Origin: Chloroflexota bacterium
Lineage (GTDB): Bacteria; Chloroflexota; Limnocylindria; QHBO01
Assembly (NCBI GenBank): GCA_020848055.1
Contig: JADLBB010000271.1
Coordinates: 1 to 19,465 of the forward strand
Length of the DNA stretch: 19,465 bases
Direction: 5' to 3'
A model generated the notes under the pieces. The model saw only the letters and a list, made by a program, of their open reading frames with translations. It was not told where the DNA came from and made no database searches. Shown here piece after piece: positions 1 through 6,425 of this stretch. Position numbers and translations under genes: made by a program. Within the stretch, counting starts at the first letter, position 1. Each line of letters begins with the position of its first letter.

Positions 1-197
1 ACGACGACGCCATCCTGCGCGAGTACGACCAGGTCCGGCACGCCGAGCCCGGCTGGGAGGCGATCGTCGACCGATGGAAGGTGGACGCCATGCTCTTCCC
101 GCCCAACGAGCCGATCACCCGCGGCCCGGCCACTGAGGCCGGCTGGTGCGAGGTCTACCGGGACACGAACGAGGTGCTGTACCTGCGTGAGTGCTAG
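1..197 (+). CDS. C-terminal fragment of a GT-C type membrane glycosyltransferase (partial, 5' end outside window)
   Basis: An open frame enters from the left edge (first full codon at base 3) and ends with TAG at 195-197, giving the last 64 residues. The fragment has no membrane span. It has the look of the soluble extracytoplasmic tail that ends many GT39/RgtA-like polytopic glycosyltransferases: a Trp-rich 'GWEAIVDRW' stretch, then 'VDAMLFPPNEP' and a final strand pair 'GWCEVYRD...VLYLRE'. The membrane transferase at 5010-6425 ends in a comparable tail. The stop overlaps the GTG start of the next gene by 11 bases, so the two are probably translationally coupled. The family call rests only on the tail and is inference. 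Confidence 0.6.
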   Translation, partial: DDAILREYDQVRHAEPGWEAIVDRWKVDAMLFPPNEPITRGPATEAGWCEVYRDTNEVLYLREC

Positions 198-1047
198 TGG
201 CGACGCTCGTCCGGCGATCGGTGGGCGGGAGGTCGCTCGTCGGGCTGTGGTGGGCTCGGCCATCGTCCTTTGCGTGATCGTCAACGCCGTCGGGCTGGCC
301 ACAACGCTGCCCCATCTCAGTCCGACGGGTGCTGGCGACTGGCTGCACCTGGCCTCGGTGGACGTCTCCAATCCTTATGCCACACCCGCCTATCGGTGGG
401 CGCCTGCGGCCATCGTCATCTGGAACGCGATCATCGAGCCGATGGGATTCGTCGCCTGGGGCGCGCTGCACGTGGCCGCCGTCTTCCTGCTGAGGTCACC
501 GATCCTGATCGCCGTCACGCTGGTGAGTTGGCCCTTCTGGTCGGACCTCGTCAACGGGAACGCGCTCACCTTCGTCCTGGTCGCGACGGCCTGCGCGATG
601 CGGGGCGGAACGACGCTCCCGTTCTTCTTCCTCGCCCTGCTCATGCCACGACCACTGATGCTCCCGGCCTTGCTGTGGATCCTCTGGAAGCGGCCGGACC
701 GGCGCACCGAGTTCCTTCTCGCCTTTGCCATCGTCGTCTACGCGTCGATGCCGCTGCTGGCCGAGTGGTTTGCGCGACTGTGGTCCTCCGCACCGTCGGA
801 GATTCAGCAACAGTTCAACATCGGCCCGAGTCGAGTCATCGGCCTCAATTGGATGTTCATCGGGTTGCCCGTTGGGGCCTGGCTTCTCGCACGTGGACGT
901 GTCGGCCTTGCGGGCCTGGCCTGGAGCCCGTACTGGCTCTCGTACTACCTGATGATGCCGATCGCCGACCTGCCACCCTATCGCAACACCGAGGCATCGA
1001 TGGGCGGAACCTGGCCACCGTCAACGGGTGGCACCGCACGCCCATAG
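187..1047 (+). CDS. GT87-like (DUF2029) polytopic membrane glycosyltransferase, hypothetical
   Basis: A 286-residue protein starting with GTG inside the end of the upstream gene (11-nt overlap). The N-terminal segment at about residues 19-40 is hydrophobic. It is followed by a short extracytoplasmic loop with 'GDWLHLASVDVSNPYATPAYRWAPAA', which resembles the acidic-residue/'Y..P..' loop of GT87 and related GT-C enzymes. About seven or eight further hydrophobic segments follow, including 'FWSDLVNGN', the position where this family often has a GN motif. It would use a polyprenyl-phosphate-linked sugar as donor at the outer face of the membrane; acceptor unknown. It is short for GT87 (usually 350-450 aa) and its last 23 codons (from 978) are antisense to the end of the convergent sulfatase gene. 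Membrane protein: sure. GT87 assignment: moderate. Confidence 0.72.
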   Translation: MSASGDARPAIGGREVARRAVVGSAIVLCVIVNAVGLATTLPHLSPTGAGDWLHLASVDVSNPYATPAYRWAPAAIVIWNAIIEPMGFVAWGALHVAAVFLLRSPILIAVTLVSWPFWSDLVNGNALTFVLVATACAMRGGTTLPFFFLALLMPRPLMLPALLWILWKRPDRRTEFLLAFAIVVYASMPLLAEWFARLWSSAPSEIQQQFNIGPSRVIGLNWMFIGLPVGAWLLARGRVGLAGLAWSPYWLSYYLMMPIADLPPYRNTEASMGGTWPPSTGGTARP

Positions 1048-2522
1048 TTCGTCCCCAGGTACGCGTCGTACAGCAGCCGGAAGATGTCCACCGGGCTGAT
1101 GTCGTTCGGGAAGACATCGGTCCTCCCGGGCGTGAGGGCCGCGAAGAAATTGCCGGTGCGCTCGAGCAGGCGGGCCGGATCGGCTTCGTTCGGCTGGGTC
1201 GCGTTCCAATCCACGGCCGATGCCGAGCCGTGGTCGGAGAACAGGACGATGACCGGCGGAACCTCGGAACGCGCCAGGATCGAGTCCACGGCGTCCAGGA
1301 CCAGTTGGTTGAGCACCGGCAGCTGGGCGCGGTAGCGGTCGGCGAACTCGACCGGATCCTCGTCGCGCTCGAGCGGTGAATCGGCGAAGAAGTGCGGCGT
1401 GATCGGCACGGCTACGGCGCTCCCGCCCGCACCGAAGACGGTCGGCTGATGCGGGGCCGGCACGTGGACGAAGACCAGTCGCGATCCGAGATAGGCATTG
1501 GCGATCGCACCCACGATCCCGAGGTTGAACCGGATCCGGTCCCGCTGCTGTCCCGACGCGAAGTCGGGCGCCACCAGGTTGAGCACGTCGCCAGCGAACG
1601 TGGAGCTAAGCAGGCTGATCTCGAACTCGTTGAGCTCGCCGCCATCGATGTAGACGTCCGCCCGGCGTGGTGCGACCTCTTCGAAGCCCGATGCCACCGC
1701 CACCGTCATCATCCCGTGCTGGCGCGCCACCTCGAAGGCGACGTTGTCGGCGATCGTGGTGCGCAGCGTCGGTTGCCGCGGGGCGCGACCCTCGATGACG
1801 TCGAGCATGGCCGGGATCTGTTCGACGTACGCCAGGTTGAGGGCCGATGGCACGCTGACATGCGTCCACAGGTAGTCCGAGTGACTGGCGGTGGCGACGG
1901 TGAATCCGCGAGCCTCGAGCGCATCGGTGAATGGGGAGTTATCAATGCCGAAGGCATACTGCAGGACGTCGGCGCGCGGATAGCCGTCGAGCAGGATGAC
2001 GTAGAAGTCCGGCCCATCCGGCTCGTCTGTCGCCATGGGAGCGGCAGCAAGTGGAGTCCCCTGGCCCAGGTCGTTGCCGACCTCGGACATCCGGCCGCGG
2101 ACGAACCCCCAGGCCAGCGTCACCACCAGCAGCAGCACGGCCACCCGGTTCAGGATGCCGGTGACGTCATCCCGCGTCAGCCGCCTCGCAGCGCGTCGTC
2201 CGGCGCGCACGGCCAGGATCAGCGCGAGGCCGATGAGGCCCAACCACAGGATCGCCACCCAGCCCATGCGCGAGGCGAACTCGGACAGCGTCGCCACCAG
2301 CTGCCGGCTCCAGACCAGGCCGATGACGGCGCTGGCGGCAATGCCGCCGAATGCCCACGAGCGAAGTGCGAGCGCCAGCAGGCCGGTCAGCACCAGCGCC
2401 AGCAGCACAGCGACCGCGAACGAACGGAAGGCGGCGAACGGGCTGACCGCGGCGTCGAGCCAGGCGGTCACCACGATGGTGGCCGCGAACAGCAGCGGGT
2501 GCCACGGCAGTCGTCGCGTCAT
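978..2522 (-). CDS. Membrane-anchored sulfatase / alkaline-phosphatase-superfamily hydrolase or transferase
   Basis: 514 residues from ATG at 2522 (an in-frame extension to 2585 exists but runs into the upstream small gene). Four or five membrane spans occupy residues 8-140, then comes a large extracytoplasmic catalytic domain. Visible metal-site motifs are 'FYVILLDG' (173-180, Asp179), 'HVPAPH' (353-358) and 'VLFSDHG' (426-432, Asp430/His431). The Ser/Thr-rich 'THVSVPSALN' (220-229) is where the nucleophile would be expected. This order fits membrane sulfatases, phosphoethanolamine transferases and LtaS-like phosphoglycerol transferases. The substrate cannot be read from sequence; in this context it may place or remove a phospho- or sulfo-group on an exported glycan. 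It is the third gene of a minus-strand unit, 22 nt after the small gene, and overlaps the convergent gene by 70 bp. Confidence 0.85.
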   Translation of the reverse strand: MTRRLPWHPLLFAATIVVTAWLDAAVSPFAAFRSFAVAVLLALVLTGLLALALRSWAFGGIAASAVIGLVWSRQLVATLSEFASRMGWVAILWLGLIGLALILAVRAGRRAARRLTRDDVTGILNRVAVLLLVVTLAWGFVRGRMSEVGNDLGQGTPLAAAPMATDEPDGPDFYVILLDGYPRADVLQYAFGIDNSPFTDALEARGFTVATASHSDYLWTHVSVPSALNLAYVEQIPAMLDVIEGRAPRQPTLRTTIADNVAFEVARQHGMMTVAVASGFEEVAPRRADVYIDGGELNEFEISLLSSTFAGDVLNLVAPDFASGQQRDRIRFNLGIVGAIANAYLGSRLVFVHVPAPHQPTVFGAGGSAVAVPITPHFFADSPLERDEDPVEFADRYRAQLPVLNQLVLDAVDSILARSEVPPVIVLFSDHGSASAVDWNATQPNEADPARLLERTGNFFAALTPGRTDVFPNDISPVDIFRLLYDAYLGTNYGRAVPPVDGGQVPPIDASVLR

Positions 2523-2544
2523 CGGAGTCGCGGGGACGCCGGGC

Positions 2545-2706
2545 CTAGAAGTGCGGGTCCTCGTACTCCTCGGCGTCCTGGCCACGGAACCGGCGAACCA
2601 GTCGGCTGACCTGGGTGCGGAAGAAGAATGGGATGGCCAGAGCGCCTGCCAGGATTGCCTGGATCAGCATGCTGCCCGCGCCGGGATCGATGTAGAGAAG
2701 GATCAT
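2545..2706 (-). CDS. Conserved-looking small membrane protein (53 aa) upstream of the sulfatase
   Basis: A 53-residue frame from ATG at 2706 to TAG at 2545. The N-terminus reads 'MILLYIDPGAGSMLIQ'. It leads into one hydrophobic span (about residues 12-30, ending 'AIPFFFR') and then a basic plus acidic tail ('RLVRRFRGQDAEEYED'). The pattern [hydrophobic]-Y-[IL]-D-P-G-[AT]-G-S-x-[LI]-[LI]-Q followed by a transmembrane helix recurs, to my recollection, in short unannotated proteins near sulfatase-like and exopolysaccharide genes. That recollection was not checked by search. It fits tightly in the gap: 26 nt after the stop of the GT87 gene and 22 nt before the sulfatase start. GC-rich wobble positions support coding. 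Function unknown; a membrane partner or regulator of the sulfatase is an inference from position. No convincing Shine-Dalgarno is visible. Confidence 0.8.
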   Translation of the reverse strand: MILLYIDPGAGSMLIQAILAGALAIPFFFRTQVSRLVRRFRGQDAEEYEDPHF

Positions 2707-2732
2707 GACGTCCGCAGTGTGGCATCGCCGCG

Positions 2733-3587
2733 TCAGTCTGCCACCTGACTTGTGGGTGCCCGGTCATGGTCCGTCCGGTGCCAGTTCCACAGGGCCGGCA
2801 CCGCGGCCAGCAGGGCCGTCGAGCTGGTCCACACGTTGGGCAGGCCGATCATGACGCCGATCGGCAGCAGCCAGGCCCGGCTGGTCACGCCGCCGTACGC
2901 CACTAGGGCGACGGCGACCGGCAGCCGAACGAGCAGCGGCAGCGGGATGACCTGGATGCGCGCCGTCTCTCCGGCGTTGGCGGCCAGCAGCCCGAACCAT
3001 TCGGTCCACAACGGCGCCGACAGCGCAAAGGAGACGAGGAAGATCGCCCCCGTCACGCCGGCCGCCCACCCCAATGACCGCCACTCGCGCCGCACGGCAA
3101 GCCACGCAAGACCGATGCCCGGCGTCACCTTGGTCAGCAATCCGAAGGCCCAGGTGCCCGGATACCGGAAACCGAGCACGATCATGGCGGCCAGGAAGAC
3201 GTGGATGTTGCCGCGCAGGATGTCGTCGATGACGCCGGGAAAGGCCAGCATCCACGGCACGCGCATCCAGAACAGGCAGCCGATGGCGGCCGCGGTCCAC
3301 AGCCCGGCGAAGACCGGCCACGGCAGCAGCGTCAGCGGCCACAGGATCTGCGCGAAGGCGGGCGAATAGACGAACGCTTCGTTCTGGCGCCACGGGATGT
3401 CATACAGGCCGCCGTTCCACGCGTTCCAGAAGCCGCGCGCGTCGAACATCGGGCCGTAGTCGGGCACCGGCGGGGCATAGGGCGCCACCCCGGCCCAGAC
3501 GAGACCGATGTACAGCAACCCGGCCACGGTCAGCGCATCGCCGACCACTCGCCACGAGGACCGGCCGATCTGTGGTCTCCTCGACAT
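2733..3587 (-). CDS. GT87-like (DUF2029) membrane glycosyltransferase
   Basis: 284 residues from ATG at 3587. The open frame continues upstream to 3935, but that part crosses the tandem repeats and the opposite-strand ATPase gene and is Arg/Pro/Ser-rich, so the internal ATG is preferred. After one span (about 18-34) comes the extracytoplasmic loop 'YGPMFDARGFWNAW' (44-57, Asp49), then 'FVYSPAFAQ' (72-80), the classic D...Y(S/P)P layout of GT87 polyprenyl-phosphate-sugar-dependent transferases. Six to seven more spans follow. It is shorter than typical family members. First gene of the GT87 - small protein - sulfatase unit. A TATCCT box lies 8 nt before the ATG with no Shine-Dalgarno, suggesting a leaderless message. 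Confidence 0.78.
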   Translation of the reverse strand: MSRRPQIGRSSWRVVGDALTVAGLLYIGLVWAGVAPYAPPVPDYGPMFDARGFWNAWNGGLYDIPWRQNEAFVYSPAFAQILWPLTLLPWPVFAGLWTAAAIGCLFWMRVPWMLAFPGVIDDILRGNIHVFLAAMIVLGFRYPGTWAFGLLTKVTPGIGLAWLAVRREWRSLGWAAGVTGAIFLVSFALSAPLWTEWFGLLAANAGETARIQVIPLPLLVRLPVAVALVAYGGVTSRAWLLPIGVMIGLPNVWTSSTALLAAVPALWNWHRTDHDRAPTSQVAD

Positions 3588-3595
3588 CGGTCGCA

Positions 3596-3601
3596 AGGAT
3601 A
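3596..3601 (-). promoter_or_regulatory. Candidate -10 box (TATCCT) for the minus-strand GT87 unit
   Basis: Reading the minus strand, TATCCT lies 8 nt before the ATG at 3587, so transcription would begin at or next to the start codon. No Shine-Dalgarno is seen and no good -35 match is visible 16-18 nt upstream. Similar TANNNT boxes at the same distance precede other head-of-unit genes here. Confidence 0.4.
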
Positions 3602-3640
3602 CTTGTGTCGTCCGTCGCGACTCGCGGCGTTGTGCGAAAC

Positions 3641-3709
3641 TGCCCCCTGGAAGCCTGAGAATGTGCCCCCTGGAAGCCTGAGAATGTGCCCCCTGGAAGC
3701 CTGAGCAAT
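3641..3709 (+). repeat. Three tandem 23-bp repeats plus a degenerate fourth unit
   Basis: Units begin at 3641, 3664 and 3687. Units 1 and 2 are identical over 23 bp and unit 3 matches over the first 19. Each starts TGCCCCCTGGAAGCCTGAG. A truncated, diverged fourth unit (3711 on, 'gccccccgga') supplies the Shine-Dalgarno of the following ATPase gene. Units abut directly, so this is not a CRISPR array. Its two-helical-turn period fits protein-binding iterons or operators. Multiple short repeats of this size also occur at the ends of IS21-family elements, but no transposase is present. No other copy was seen in the window. Confidence 0.9.
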
Positions 3710-3717
3710 CGCCCCCC

Positions 3718-3722
3718 GGAGG
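3718..3722 (+). promoter_or_regulatory. Ribosome binding site GGAGG deciding the start of the ATPase gene
   Basis: A consensus GGAGG, 5 nt before the ATG at 3728. It selects this start over the in-frame upstream ATG at 3686, which lies within the tandem repeats. It is one of the strongest Shine-Dalgarno sequences in the window; several neighbouring genes have none, which adds to the impression that this gene is foreign. Confidence 0.8.
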
Positions 3723-3727
3723 ACAGC

Positions 3728-4975
3728 ATGGCCTATCGGAGCAGAATCGTCGACGCCGAACTTGCCCTCTTACTCGGTACGAGCGGAGCTGTGCTGATTG
3801 AAGGTGCGAGAGCATGTGGCAAGACTGAGACGGCCATGCAGGTTGCAGCAAGCTCGGTACAGCTTGACATTGATGCTGAGGCGAGGGCTGCGGCCGCAGT
3901 TGATCCCGGACTCGTCCTGTCTGGCGAACGGCCACGGCTCATCGATGAATGGCAATTGATCCCAGGGGTCTGGGACCACGTCCGCCGGGCGGTCGATCGG
4001 TCGGGCAGCACCGGCGAGTTCATCCTGACCGGGTCGGCCGTTCCGGCCGATGACGTCACGCGGCACACCGGGGCGGGGCGATTCACGCGCCTGCGCATGC
4101 GTCCCATGTCGTTGTTCGAAAGCGGGCACTCGTCCGGCGAGTCGTCACTACGCAGCTTGCTCGAGGGTCAAGACCCCGCGGGGCGATCCGACCTCGACAT
4201 TGCCGACCTCGCGGTGCGCGTCTCCGTTGGTGGCTGGCCCGGCCTGCTGGATCGAACGCCGGCACAGGTCCTGCGGGTCTTACGGGGCTACCTGGACGAC
4301 GTGCGCCGGACGGACATCAGCCGGCTGGACGGCATTCGTCGAGATCCAGAGAACGTCGCTCGGGTCCTCCGTTCCCTCGCGAGGCATTCCGCCACAGAGG
4401 CGACTGACAGCACCATTGCTGCAGACATCGGTGGTTCGGAGGGATCGACCAAGCGTGAAACAGTGGCCGCCTATCACGATGCTCTGGGCAGGCTGATGAT
4501 CATCGAGGACTTGCCTGCGTGGGCACCATCGTTGCGAAGCCGGACGACGTTGCGTCAGGCACCGGTGCGCCACTTCGTGGATCCATCCCTGGCCGTCGCA
4601 GCGTTGGGAGCGAGTCCCGACCGGCTGGTGAGGGACCTGCGGCTGCTGGGGCAACTGTTTGAGTCTCTCGTCGTCCGTGATCTCCGAATCTATGCCCAGG
4701 CGAACGACGCCGAGGTCTTTCGGTACCGTGATCACACCGGACTGGAGACGGACGCCATCCTCCAGCGGCGCGATGGCGGGTGGGCGGCGATCGAGGTGAA
4801 GCTGGGAGTCGGACAGGTGGACGACGCCGCGCATTCGCTGCTGAGGCTTGCTGAGCGAGTTGCGTCGGACCCTCACGGCGCACCGCTGCTTCTTGCTGTC
4901 GTAACCGGGAAGGGGATCGCGCACAGGCGGCCCGATGGCGTGCTCGTCATCCCGGTTGGCACGTTGGGCCCATAG
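3728..4975 (+). CDS. AAA-family ATPase with DUF4143-type C-terminal domain
   Basis: 415 residues. Walker A 'EGARACGKT' (25-33), Walker B 'RLIDEW' (70-75), sensor-1-like 'FILTGSA' (98-104) and the conserved 'GAGRFTRLRMRPMSLFESG' segment (115-133) with candidate arginine finger Arg118 define the AAA_14 part. A helical, winged-helix-like middle (about 205-262) follows. The C-terminal DUF4143 region carries 'YRDHTGLETDAIL' (333-345) and 'WAAIEVKLG' (352-360), the E..D...E-x-K arrangement of a PD-(D/E)XK nuclease fold. Members are widespread, mobile and of unclear function. It stands alone on its strand. The codons AGA (several) and TTA (two) are unusual beside the GC-biased neighbours, and a repeat array lies directly upstream, so lateral acquisition is likely. 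It has no obvious role in glycan synthesis. Confidence 0.88.
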   Translation: MAYRSRIVDAELALLLGTSGAVLIEGARACGKTETAMQVAASSVQLDIDAEARAAAAVDPGLVLSGERPRLIDEWQLIPGVWDHVRRAVDRSGSTGEFILTGSAVPADDVTRHTGAGRFTRLRMRPMSLFESGHSSGESSLRSLLEGQDPAGRSDLDIADLAVRVSVGGWPGLLDRTPAQVLRVLRGYLDDVRRTDISRLDGIRRDPENVARVLRSLARHSATEATDSTIAADIGGSEGSTKRETVAAYHDALGRLMIIEDLPAWAPSLRSRTTLRQAPVRHFVDPSLAVAALGASPDRLVRDLRLLGQLFESLVVRDLRIYAQANDAEVFRYRDHTGLETDAILQRRDGGWAAIEVKLGVGQVDDAAHSLLRLAERVASDPHGAPLLLAVVTGKGIAHRRPDGVLVIPVGTLGP

Positions 4976-4995
4976 AGTGACCGCGCCGTCGTCTG

Positions 4996-5001
4996 TATCC
5001 T
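4996..5001 (+). promoter_or_regulatory. Candidate -10 box (TATCCT) for the GT-C transferase gene
   Basis: TATCCT, identical to the box at 3596-3601 on the other strand, ends 8 nt before the ATG at 5010. The intervening 'cgccagcc' has no Shine-Dalgarno, so a leaderless transcript is the simplest reading. A proper -35 is not evident. Confidence 0.4.
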
Positions 5002-5009
5002 CGCCAGCC

Positions 5010-6425
5010 ATGGAGGCGCGACCGATTCGCATCGGCTCACCCGGCACGTGGCTCGTCGTCATCGTCGTGGTGGGCCTGATGGTCCGGATCGCGGCCGTGG
5101 CGAACAGCGGGTTCCCGGTGGGCGACGGCGGCATGTTCGCCGCCATGATCGGTGACATCCGGAACGCGGGCTTCGCCCTGCCGTCCTTCACCAGCTACAA
5201 CGGTGGCGACATCCCGTTCGCCTATCCGCCGCTCGGGTTGTACCTGGGCGCCGTCCTGCCACTCGATCCGCTCGTCACCCTGCGCTGGCTGCCGGCCCTG
5301 CTGGCCACGGCGACCGTTCCGCTCGTCTACCTGGTCGGCCGGCGCATCGGTGGCGAGGCCACGGGCCTGGCGGCGGCGGCCTTCGCCGCGCTGGCGCCGT
5401 TCGGCTGGTTCGGGCTGGTCGAGGGCGGCGGCCTGACGCGCGCTCCGGGACTCCTGCTGGCGCTCGGCGCGACCCTGGCGGCGCTCCACGGCCGCAGCGT
5501 CTTGGTCGGTGTCCTGGGCGGGCTGGCCGCGCTCACGCACCTGGAGGCGGCGATCTTCGCCGCCGTCAGCGTGGGCGCCATCCTGGTGATCGAGCGCCAC
5601 TGGCGGCAGCTCGCGGTGGCGGGCATCGTGTCGATTGTCGTCGTCGCGCCGTGGGTGGCGCTCGTCGTGGTGCGGCACGGGTGGGAGCCGTTCGTGGCGG
5701 CCGCGGGCGCGCGCAGCGTCAACCCCATCGCGGCGGTCCTGAGCATCTCCGGAGATCGGCCTGGTGCCCTGGACCTCGCGGCGGCGGTGGGCCTAATCGG
5801 CCTGGCGGCCTCGAGGGTCCGATGGCTGTACGCGGCCGCCATCGCCACGGCCCTCCTGGTCAGCACCAGCGTCGAGACGCATTTCATGCCGCTCATGGCG
5901 CTCGGTGTGGGCATGACGGTCGGGACCCGCCGCCTGACACGGGCGGTCGTGGTGGCCACCGGCGTCCTGCTGCTGGTCGGGGCCGGCGTGACGATCGGCA
6001 ATCCCGAGCCGCTCGGCAGCGACGATCGCGCGCTCATGGAATGGGTGCGAACGAGCACGCCGCCCGATGCCCGCTTCGCGGTCCTAAGCGACGAGACCTG
6101 GGCCCGAGCCGATGAGGCCGAGTGGTTCCCGTACCTGGCGAATCGGGTCAGCGTGGTGACCATGCAGGGACGCGAATGGCTGCCGGACTGGCAGGCCCTC
6201 GAGGCCGAGCGACAGGCTCTGCTGGCCTGCACCGATCGCGCCTGCTTCGACGCCTGGGTGGCGCGCCACGACGTCGACTTCATCTACCTCGCCGATGACT
6301 GCTGTGCCCGCCTGAAGGCCTTGATGCCCGGAGAACTGCTTCGCCAGGAGGGATCGGCAAGGGTCTATGTCGTTCAGCCGTCCGGTGCCGCGAATCGGCC
6401 GCAGACGATGTCGTTCCAGCCGTAG
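5010..6425 (+). CDS. GT-C membrane glycosyltransferase, GT39/RgtA-ArnT-like
   Basis: 471 residues from ATG at 5010. An in-frame start at 4935 lies inside the ATPase gene and adds no membrane character. One span (15-32) leads to a periplasmic-type loop with 'VGDGGMF' (37-43, Asp39 in the position of the catalytic acidic residue), then 'FAYPPLGLY' (70-78), the standard signature of dolichyl/polyprenyl-phosphate-sugar transferases. About ten more spans follow. The last 110 residues form a soluble tail containing 'WARADEAEWFPYLANR' and a CC pair ('DDCCAR'). It probably transfers a sugar from a polyprenyl-phosphate donor to a glycan, lipid or protein at the outer membrane face; donor unknown. Its final 52 bp are antisense to the end of the convergent ligase gene. 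Confidence 0.85.
   Translation: MEARPIRIGSPGTWLVVIVVVGLMVRIAAVANSGFPVGDGGMFAAMIGDIRNAGFALPSFTSYNGGDIPFAYPPLGLYLGAVLPLDPLVTLRWLPALLATATVPLVYLVGRRIGGEATGLAAAAFAALAPFGWFGLVEGGGLTRAPGLLLALGATLAALHGRSVLVGVLGGLAALTHLEAAIFAAVSVGAILVIERHWRQLAVAGIVSIVVVAPWVALVVVRHGWEPFVAAAGARSVNPIAAVLSISGDRPGALDLAAAVGLIGLAASRVRWLYAAAIATALLVSTSVETHFMPLMALGVGMTVGTRRLTRAVVVATGVLLLVGAGVTIGNPEPLGSDDRALMEWVRTSTPPDARFAVLSDETWARADEAEWFPYLANRVSVVTMQGREWLPDWQALEAERQALLACTDRACFDAWVARHDVDFIYLADDCCARLKALMPGELLRQEGSARVYVVQPSGAANRPQTMSFQP

Noticed and set aside
270..2609. Long plus-strand frames (270-1379 and 1392-2609)
   Set aside because: They lie over the GT87 and sulfatase genes, are rich in Arg/His/Asp/Gln with no domain, and are typical shadows in high-GC DNA.
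3641..3709. CRISPR array
   Set aside because: The 23-bp units abut with no spacers and number only three.
3588..3935. N-terminal extension of the minus-strand GT87 gene to 3935
   Set aside because: It would run across the tandem repeats and antisense to the ATPase gene, and the peptide is low-complexity Arg/Ser/Pro. The ATG at 3587 gives a normal membrane-protein start.
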